From positions 1 to 6,716 of the forward strand of contig USCJ01000076.1 of NCBI GenBank assembly GCA_900553215.1: a stretch of 6,716 nt of DNA. The letters are read 5' to 3'. Position numbers and translations under genes: made by a program. The notes beneath the pieces are model-generated. The model saw only the letters and a list, made by a program, of their open reading frames with translations. It did no database searches and was not told the origin of the DNA. Shown piece by piece: positions 1 to 6,716 of the stretch (the stretch's first letter is position 1; each line of letters begins with the position of its first letter). Origin of the DNA: an uncultured Collinsella sp. Lineage in GTDB: Bacteria > Actinomycetota > Coriobacteriia > Coriobacteriales > Coriobacteriaceae.

Positions 1-1
1 G

Positions 2-138
2 GCCGGTCTCGAGCCCACCGCCGAGGACAAACTGCTCAAGGCCCCCGTCGCGCCCGGTTATTCTTTCGCCTTTTCGACCCCGCGCTCGCAATGGCAAGCC
101 GGCACGATGCCCCATATCTATCAGATCGACCCTGCGCG
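2..138 (+). pseudogene. N-terminal fragment of the C39-family peptidase, out of frame with the rest
   Basis: Reading from position 2 gives about 45 residues with strongly G/C-ending codons. They include TPRSQWQAGTMPHIYQIDP, a plausible linker and lead-in to a C39 domain. The frame then degenerates and stops at TGA 236-238. From 139 onward the family-like protein continues in the frame of position 1, starting with codons TCG GAG CTG CCT. A single lost base (or two gained bases) between 134 and 139 would join the two parts. It could be a real disruption or a sequencing error. The fragment continues beyond the left edge, where a signal peptide or membrane anchor might lie. Confidence 0.6.
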
Positions 139-582
139 TCGGAGCTGCCTTACGCCGGCGGCACCATCCGCCAAAATGCCTGCGGGCCTACGTGCCTCAC
201 CATGGTCTATATCTTTAAGACGGGACGCACCGATATGACCCCCGTCGATATGTGCGCGCTTTCCGAGGCGGGCAATTACGCCCCCACCGGTGCAACCGAA
301 TGGTCGTTTATGACGAGCGGCGCGTGGCAGTTGGGACTTAACGGAACGGAACTCCATAACGATCGCGACTCGATGACTCAGGCGCTGCGTTCGGGAGCGC
401 CCGTCATCGCCGCCGTTCGGCCGGGCACCTTTACCAGCGTTGGACACTACATTGTGCTTTACGGTATTGACGACGCCGACCAGATTCAAGTCTTCGACCC
501 CAACTCGGCCAGCCGCAGCGCCCGCCGCTGGGGTGTCGTAGAGGTCCTTAACGAAGTCGAAGCCATGTGGGCCTACTACTAG
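91..582 (+). CDS. C39-family-like cysteine peptidase, catalytic part (gene probably frameshifted)
   Basis: This is the C-terminal catalytic part of a papain-like C39-family peptidase. Counting from the ATG at 91, the motif RQNACGPTC places the nucleophile at Cys31 with the oxyanion-hole Gln at 28. TSVGHYIVL gives the catalytic His119 and FDPNS gives Asp136, so the whole triad is present. The 163-residue frame ends at TAG 580-582. The ATG at 91 is unlikely to be the real start: it has no Shine-Dalgarno sequence, and its first ~16 residues do not resemble the family. In the other frame, positions 2-136 read as a better protein, ending in HIYQIDP, which is the usual lead-in to the ELPYAGG seen here. 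The full gene therefore probably starts left of the window and is frameshifted near 134-139. Substrate and cellular location cannot be told without the N-terminus. It lies opposite the PTS operon and is not part of it. Confidence 0.75.
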   Translation: MASRHDAPYLSDRPCASELPYAGGTIRQNACGPTCLTMVYIFKTGRTDMTPVDMCALSEAGNYAPTGATEWSFMTSGAWQLGLNGTELHNDRDSMTQALRSGAPVIAAVRPGTFTSVGHYIVLYGIDDADQIQVFDPNSASRSARRWGVVEVLNEVEAMWAYY

Positions 583-635
583 TCATTGGGGACAGACTTA
601 AATGAGTGGTCTCTGGATGCCCGGAACCGCTGGCA

Positions 636-683
636 CGGAAAGCGCATCCTGCTTTGGGGCCCAATAGCGGGATGCGCTTTCCG
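636..683. repeat. Long hairpin (17-bp stem, 14-nt loop)
   Basis: The left arm 636-652 (CGGAAAGCGCATCCTGC) pairs with 667-683 (GCGGGATGCGCTTTCCG) over 17 positions, with one G-T wobble. The loop 653-666 itself contains the near-palindrome TTGGGGCCCAA. No U-tract follows on either strand, so it is not a typical rho-independent terminator. The right arm is also the first of the 62-nt spaced cores. Confidence 0.75.
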
Positions 684-807
684 TTAGCGGCCCGTTTGGG
701 AAACTAGGGACCGCTTTTCGACAAAAATCCGGGATGCATTTTCCGATTGAGGGCCTCAAGGGAAACCGCACCCCATGTTGGACGCTCATTCTGGGATGTG
801 CTTTCCG
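669..807. repeat. Three 15-nt cores spaced exactly 62 nt apart
   Basis: The core GGGATG-N3-TTTCCG occurs at 669-683 (GGGATGCGCTTTCCG), 731-745 (GGGATGCATTTTCCG) and 793-807 (GGGATGTGCTTTCCG). Start-to-start distance is 62 nt both times. An inverted fourth copy is at 636-649. Sequence between cores is only weakly similar (for example GGGAAAC in the first two units), suggesting an old, decayed tandem duplication or a spaced functional motif. A related sequence, GGGATGCGCCTTCCC, lies at 6619-6633. Confidence 0.7.
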
Positions 808-826
808 CAGTTGATCGATGCGGCCT

Positions 827-877
827 TTAAGGACTGTCCCAAGCTGCCGGCAGGAAAGGAACGTCCCCAAGTGCCGG
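827..877. repeat. Imperfect direct repeat pair with palindrome; 33 bp shared exactly with right edge
   Basis: Two related units sit side by side: GGACTGTCCCAAGCTGCCGG (831-850) and GGAACGTCCCCAAGTGCCGG (857-876). The first contains the perfect 10-bp palindrome CTGCCGGCAG (844-853). CCGGCA 847-852 can also pair with TGCCGG 872-877. Positions 827-859 are identical to 6684-6716, the last 33 bases of the window, so the match may extend further right. Confidence 0.75.
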
Positions 878-927
878 GTTTCCGCAGCCTGCAATGCTCC
901 TCATGAACAGCCGCCTCAATAACAAAA

Positions 928-957
928 GCCCCCGCGGCCGAAGCGGACCGCGGGGGC
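928..957 (-). terminator. Rho-independent terminator of the PTS/bgl operon
   Basis: GCCCCCGCGG (928-937) pairs perfectly with CCGCGGGGGC (948-957): a 10-bp, almost all G/C stem with a 10-nt loop. Read on the minus strand the stem is followed by TTTTGTT (from 921-927). It begins 16 nt past the stop codon of the beta-glucosidase gene, the expected place for the end of the operon transcript. Confidence 0.9.
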
Positions 958-973
958 AACAGACCTGCAAGAG

Positions 974-3779
<2,806 letters not shown>

Positions 3780-3788
3780 GGTCGCCTC

Positions 3789-4082
3789 CTAACCCAACAG
3801 CGACTGGGCGAGTGCCAGCACGTTGGCGGCGTTGCCCATGCCGTAGTCCTGTGCGGGGATGACCGCGGTCGGCTTACCGCTCCCCTGCTTGACGGTGTTG
3901 AGCTGGTAGGACACCTGCGGCCCCAAGAGCAGCACGTCATAATTGGCGCACGTCTCCTGATACTCGCCGATACCCACCGCATCGATATCGAGCTCGATGC
4001 CGTTTTGCTCCGCATATTTCTCGAGTTTCTTCATCAGAATGCTTGTAGACAGACCAGCTGCGCAAACAAGAAGGATCTTCAT
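3789..4082 (-). CDS. PTS EIIB, lactose/cellobiose family
   Basis: This 97-residue cytoplasmic phosphocarrier takes phosphate from EIIA and passes it to the sugar in EIIC. It opens with MKILLVCAAGLSTSILMKK, where Cys7 is the phosphorylated residue in the C-x2-G-x-S-T motif of Lac/Cel EIIB domains. The rest follows the small Rossmann-like fold, with DVLLLGPQVSYQL as a recognisable middle strand and loop. I chose the ATG at 4082 because AAGGGA sits 7 nt upstream. An in-frame ATG at 4100 would add six residues (MRRESL) but has no ribosome site. The gene lies 46 nt after EIIA and 9 nt before EIIC. Its ribosome site is part of a small hairpin listed separately. Confidence 0.94.
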   Translation of the reverse strand: MKILLVCAAGLSTSILMKKLEKYAEQNGIELDIDAVGIGEYQETCANYDVLLLGPQVSYQLNTVKQGSGKPTAVIPAQDYGMGNAANVLALAQSLLG

Positions 4083-4095
4083 AAGGGATTCCCTT
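4083..4095 (-). promoter_or_regulatory. Hairpin covering the EIIB ribosome-binding site
   Basis: On the minus strand the 13 nt immediately before the EIIB ATG read AAGGGAATCCCTT. AAGGG pairs with CCCTT around a 3-nt loop, and the AAGGGA is the only Shine-Dalgarno candidate. The stem is short (5 bp), so any effect on EIIB translation would be modest. Function is inference. Confidence 0.45.
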
Positions 4096-4122
4096 CGCAT
4101 TGATTGGTTGGATAGTCACCGC

Positions 4123-4136
4123 ACGCCGCTAGGCGT
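4123..4136 (-). other. Small hairpin over the EIIA stop codon
   Basis: On the minus strand ACGCC-TAGC-GGCGT forms a 5-bp stem with a 4-nt loop. The TAG stop of EIIA lies in the loop. With the hairpin at 4083-4095 it frames the 46-nt gap between EIIA and EIIB. No U-tract follows, so termination is not expected. A role in transcript processing or stability is possible but unproven. Confidence 0.35.
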
Positions 4137-4455
4137 TCTTGGTTGCAGTGCGCTCATACAGACAGATCAGCTCCTGCACGAGCTCCTGAGCAAGCATGGA
4201 GCACATGAGGTGGTCCTGAGCATGGACCAGCAACACATCCACCGACAGATGCTCGCCCGCTGCCTCAGTCGAAAGCAGCTGCGTTTGGATGTGGTGAGCC
4301 TTGATTCCCGCATCCTTTGACTGCTTCATGAGTTTGGCGGCGGCGTCAAAATCCCCCGCTTTTGCCTTTTCAAGGGCTTCGAAGGCAAGGCTGCGTGCCT
4401 CTCCCGCTGCAGCGACCAGCTGAAACGAAACCATCTCGGTTCCCTGATCGTCCAT
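4129..4455 (-). CDS. PTS EIIA, lactose/cellobiose family
   Basis: This 108-residue cytoplasmic phosphocarrier accepts phosphate from HPr and gives it to EIIB. It is a helical Lac-type EIIA. The active-site histidine is His78 in LLVHAQDHLM, followed by Asp81, the metal-binding residue of the trimeric family members. His78 matches the numbering of the well-studied lactococcal enzyme. The N-terminal region (SFQLVAAAGEARSLAFEALE) is the usual first helix. The ATG at 4455 has GAGGAG 6 nt upstream. It is the first structural gene after the regulator, 119 nt downstream of it. It is followed by EIIB, EIIC and the beta-glucosidase on the same strand. Confidence 0.95.
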   Translation of the reverse strand: MDDQGTEMVSFQLVAAAGEARSLAFEALEKAKAGDFDAAAKLMKQSKDAGIKAHHIQTQLLSTEAAGEHLSVDVLLVHAQDHLMCSMLAQELVQELICLYERTATKNA

Positions 4456-4574
4456 AACGGTCTCCTCTCCCGTGATGTTTGGTTTGTACTTGAATATTCG
4501 AAACGCCTATCTCCCGCCCGCAATCCTCGAGGTTTATTGCAGGTAGACAGACAGGGTTATCGACAAAAGAAGTC
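4456..4574 (-). promoter_or_regulatory. Regulator-EIIA gap, likely operon control region
   Basis: This 119-nt gap is the most likely place for a promoter and activator site for the EIIA-EIIB-EIIC-GH1 genes. It is visibly more A/T-rich around 4475-4503 than its surroundings and contains the palindrome GAATATTC (4492-4499). It also has an interrupted inverted repeat: GCAAT (4520-4524) and ATTGC (4536-4540) enclosing CCTCGAGG (4525-4532). A weak minus-strand promoter could be TTGCGG (near 4519-4524) with AATATT (near 4494-4499), but spacing and match are poor. No terminator follows the regulator, so read-through from its transcript is possible. The GAGGAG ribosome site of EIIA lies at the low-coordinate end. 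Confidence 0.35.
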
Positions 4575-6470
4575 TTAAGCCGTATGCGCTTGCACAAGCG
4601 CCATCAGCTCATGCCAGGACCGGCGCTCGCGTAGGCGCTCGACCCCCTGGCGGTCCATAAAGATCTCGGCGAGCAGTGAGCTCAAGATCCGCGCCTCATC
4701 GCCGCCCGACCGGGCAAACGACACCATAAAGACGATATCGACCTCATGGCCGTATTCGTCCCAAAGAATGGGATGTTCGAGCAAACCCACGGTAACAAAG
4801 GCCTCGGCGCTCAAGGGATGCATCCCATGGGGCATGGCTACCCCATTGCCAAACGAGGTGGCACTCGCGCTCTCGCGCTCGGCGACCTCTTGGGCAAACT
4901 GGGCATCGACACGGCCGCTCTCGACGGCGCGCTCGGAGAGATATCGGAGAACGGCCTGCTTCGACGACGCCTCAACGCGGTTGAAGAACAGGGCACGGCT
5001 AAAGAAAGAGCTCACGGAGTCCGATTGCGCAGTGTCGTCGCTCAGCACCTTGCGGATAGCGTTGACATCGCTCGTCTCCAAGAAGAAATCGGCCTCGCGG
5101 ACGGGCACGGGCAACTTGACGTTGAGCGGCACCGTTGTGAACACGTAGTCGATGTGCGAAAAATCGAACGTTCCCACGCGGGCGACATCGCATGTCTCAA
5201 TCGAATCGATATACATGCCAAACTGCTTGCGGTACTGGTGCTCGAGCATACGGGCGCTTCCCGCTCCCGAGGCACACACGATCAGGATGCGTTTGCGACG
5301 CGGCTGGTCGGCTTGCTGCTCGAGGGCCAGGGCAAATGCCATGGCGATGTAGCCGAGCTCTTCATCAGAGGGCTGGCTGCCAAAATGACGCTCGAGTACC
5401 TGCGAGGTGCCAGCTGCCATCGAATAGGCCAACGGAAACCTCGTCTTGATATCGGGCAGCATGGGGTTATCCATATGCATGTGATATTCAAGGCGATAGC
5501 CCAGAGGGCCGATATGCCGAGCAAGGTTCATGCGAAGTTCAAGATCGCCGCTAAAGTCAAACCTAAACTCATCGTTGACCGCACGTACCATCTCGGAAGC
5601 AATCTCCCACATCTCGTCCGAGATAACGGCAGAGCCCTTCTCGGGCACGCCCGTGCCCCTGCCGAGCAAATGGATTGCGATAAAGGCAACCTCTTCTCGG
5701 GGCATGCTCACGCCCAGGGCATCCTTGATGTTTGCGGCAATCTGGAAAGCCGCGGCGTATTCGCGCGTTCCCTCCAGTTTTTGAACGTCCGATTCTGCAG
5801 CTGGGACATAGCAGCCCTGCTCGATGCGGCCAAGAGCGATGTAAAGATGCATGATGAGATTGCGGGATGCCAGCGAGCTCACCGTGACGGGCGAGGCCGT
5901 CAGGGCATCGTCCACACATGCGGCGATGGCCCGCAGGCGCTCGGCGAGCTTTGCATCGTCGGTGTCGGGCAACACGGGCCTCACCAGCGAGGCCAGGCAC
6001 AGGCGCCGTTGCGACTCCCCGCCCGCAACGCGGATTCCGTAGCGTGGGCGCTTTTCGAGCGTTAAGTCAAATTGGGCGAGTTTCTGCTCTACCAGACGCA
6101 TGTCATTGGACAGAGTTCGCGCCGAAACGTAGAGTAAATCCGCATACTCCTCAATCGTCACCCACTGGGACCGCATGAGGAGGTCGTTAAGAAGGAAGGA
6201 CACACGGCCGTCGCGCGTATCAGGAATGCCCGGATGAGCCAGAGCCGCACCGTCTAGCAAGCGAGCAAGCTCATCTGCACGTGCAACATCGATACGATAC
6301 TGCCCCTTGCTGCCAACAATGCGTGCAACCCCTGCAAGGTTGTCGTTTGCGCGATGGATATAGTTTCTCACGGCGCGCTCGCTTACCTCGAGACGCTTGG
6401 CAAGTACCGCGACAGCGACAGGCTGAGCGTCCTCGATCATATTTACAAGCTGCTTGACGCGAGCATCCAT
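4575..6470 (-). CDS. PRD-containing, PTS-regulated transcriptional activator (LicR/BglG-type)
   Basis: This 631-residue modular regulator is expected to activate the downstream PTS genes according to sugar supply. In order it has: an N-terminal winged HTH (about 4-60, with LAKRLEVSERAVRNYI); a second Mga-like HTH (about 90-150, YADLLYVSARTLSNDM); PRD1 (about 170-275) with His208 and His267; PRD2 (about 285-385) with His319; an EIIB-like domain with phospho-acceptor Cys399 in IVCASGAGSA; and an EIIA domain of the mannitol/fructose type with His548 in AMPHG. The PRD2 position that normally carries a second histidine reads YIAMAFA, with Ala378 instead. It has DNA-binding HTHs rather than the RNA-binding CAT domain, so despite the family name it should be a DNA-binding activator. 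The ATG at 6470 has a strong purine-rich AAGGAGGAGG ribosome site. It is co-directional with and upstream of the PTS operon, which is the likely target. Confidence 0.92.
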   Translation of the reverse strand: MDARVKQLVNMIEDAQPVAVAVLAKRLEVSERAVRNYIHRANDNLAGVARIVGSKGQYRIDVARADELARLLDGAALAHPGIPDTRDGRVSFLLNDLLMRSQWVTIEEYADLLYVSARTLSNDMRLVEQKLAQFDLTLEKRPRYGIRVAGGESQRRLCLASLVRPVLPDTDDAKLAERLRAIAACVDDALTASPVTVSSLASRNLIMHLYIALGRIEQGCYVPAAESDVQKLEGTREYAAAFQIAANIKDALGVSMPREEVAFIAIHLLGRGTGVPEKGSAVISDEMWEIASEMVRAVNDEFRFDFSGDLELRMNLARHIGPLGYRLEYHMHMDNPMLPDIKTRFPLAYSMAAGTSQVLERHFGSQPSDEELGYIAMAFALALEQQADQPRRKRILIVCASGAGSARMLEHQYRKQFGMYIDSIETCDVARVGTFDFSHIDYVFTTVPLNVKLPVPVREADFFLETSDVNAIRKVLSDDTAQSDSVSSFFSRALFFNRVEASSKQAVLRYLSERAVESGRVDAQFAQEVAERESASATSFGNGVAMPHGMHPLSAEAFVTVGLLEHPILWDEYGHEVDIVFMVSFARSGGDEARILSSLLAEIFMDRQGVERLRERRSWHELMALVQAHTA

Positions 6471-6644
6471 GTCCTCCTCCTTTCCCTGCGTCTAGTCTAA
6501 CGCGGTAAAGAATGACACTCCACGTCGCGCTCGTTCCGCCAACTCGGAACAGGTTGCGGGGAGTCCAGCTGAGCTATGGAGAGCCTGGGGAGAGGGCCCG
6601 AAGGCAATGCGTCGGTGTGGGATGCGCCTTCCCAGCCATTGGGC
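6471..6644 (-). promoter_or_regulatory. Upstream region of the PRD regulator gene
   Basis: This gene-free stretch should carry the regulator's promoter. GTTCCG (6533-6538) and CGGAAC (6545-6550) form a perfect 6-bp inverted repeat with a 6-nt centre, a possible operator or weak hairpin. On the minus strand a TAGACT near 6494-6499 could serve as a -10 element, but no good -35 goes with it. GGGATGCGCCTTCCC at 6619-6633 resembles the 62-nt spaced cores of the left flank. I see no convincing gene. Confidence 0.3.
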
Positions 6645-6716
6645 AGTCATTGGGGACAGGCTTAAATGAGTACCCAATGACTATTAAGGACTGTCCCAAG
6701 CTGCCGGCAGGAAAGG
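6645..6716. repeat. Second, compact copy of the flanking repeat sequences (cut by window end)
   Basis: Positions 6645-6671 match 581-607 in 26 of 27 bases (AGTCATTGGGGACAG, then CTTAAATGAGT). Positions 6684-6716 match 827-859 in all 33 bases. At the left flank these two blocks are separated by about 220 bp of hairpin and 62-nt repeats; here only 12 bp lie between them. AGTCATTGGG (6645-6654) and CCCAATGACT (6673-6682) form a perfect 10-bp inverted repeat. TTGGGGACAG (from 6651) and CTGTCCCAA (to 6699) give a second, competing pairing. The orientation is the same as the left copy. Confidence 0.75.

Larger units (their letters stand above)
586..842. repeat. Repeat element with imperfect terminal inverted repeats (REP/MITE-like)
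   Basis: The left end, 586-601 (TTGGGGACAGACTTAA), matches the reverse complement of 827-842 (TTAAGGACTGTCCCAA) with only one small gap each way and one or two mismatches. The roughly 257 bp between hold no credible gene but do hold a long hairpin and the 62-nt periodic cores listed separately. Both end sequences recur at the right edge of the window. This is consistent with a dispersed non-autonomous or REP-like element. No transposase is visible here and no target-site duplication is obvious. The class assignment is inference. Confidence 0.55.

Noticed and set aside
636..683. Terminator for the C39 peptidase gene
   Set aside because: The stem is long enough, but no T-run follows on the plus strand, and the arms belong to the repeat family.
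669..807. CRISPR array
   Set aside because: Only three degenerate 15-nt cores, no full-length conserved repeat and no cas genes.
598..894. 98-codon minus-strand open frame across the repeat region
   Set aside because: It consists almost wholly of the hairpin and the 62-nt repeats, and has no family-like sequence.
4456..4574. RAT/terminator antitermination site of the BglG kind
   Set aside because: The regulator has HTH domains instead of the RNA-binding CAT domain, and no terminator with a U-tract is visible in the gap.
4746..6065. 439-codon plus-strand open frame inside the regulator gene
   Set aside because: It lies antisense to a regulator with clear domains; long shadow frames are common in G+C-rich genes, and its translation shows no recognisable motif.
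6560..6590. tRNA-like D-arm (minus strand TAGCTCAGCTGGA)
   Set aside because: The surrounding bases do not give a closing D-stem partner, acceptor stem or T-arm, so no cloverleaf forms.
6492..6677. 61-codon minus-strand open frame upstream of the regulator
   Set aside because: It starts inside the dispersed repeat and has no recognisable domain or clear ribosome site.

Overview
The window is G+C-rich bacterial DNA with tightly packed genes and strong AGGAGG-type ribosome sites. The PTS genes, the PRD regulator, the C39-type peptidase and the dispersed GGGGACAG/CTGTCCC repeats together suggest a gut actinobacterium of the Coriobacteriia, most likely Collinsella or a relative. The taxon is inferred from general resemblance, not from a marker gene.

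Layout, left to right. Positions 1-582 hold the end of a plus-strand C39-family cysteine peptidase gene that appears frameshifted near 134-139. Positions 583-880 are non-coding and full of repeats: terminal inverted sequences, a 17-bp-stem hairpin, and a 15-nt core recurring exactly every 62 nt. A strong minus-strand terminator lies at 928-957. From 974 to 6470 all genes lie on the minus strand. In transcription order they are a LicR/BglG-type PRD regulator (6470-4575), PTS EIIA (4455-4129), EIIB (4082-3789), EIIC (3779-2430) and a GH1 6-phospho-beta-glucosidase (2428-974). Positions 6471-6716 hold the regulator's upstream region and a second, shorter copy of the left-hand repeat sequences, cut by the window edge.

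How it works together (inference from families): EIIA, EIIB and EIIC of the lactose/cellobiose PTS family import and phosphorylate a beta-linked disaccharide or aryl-beta-glucoside. The GH1 enzyme hydrolyses the phosphorylated product in the cytoplasm. The regulator, carrying two HTH regions, two PRDs, an EIIB-like and an EIIA-like domain, would activate the operon according to PTS phosphorylation state. Cellobiose-like sugars are the best guess for substrate, but the sequence does not settle this.

The catabolic operon itself is of a familiar kind and I see no new enzymatic system. The parts worth a second look are the repeat-rich flanks that bracket the operon in direct orientation, the 62-nt periodic array, the broken peptidase gene, small hairpins between EIIA and EIIB (one masking the EIIB ribosome site), and the loss of one conserved histidine in the regulator's second PRD.
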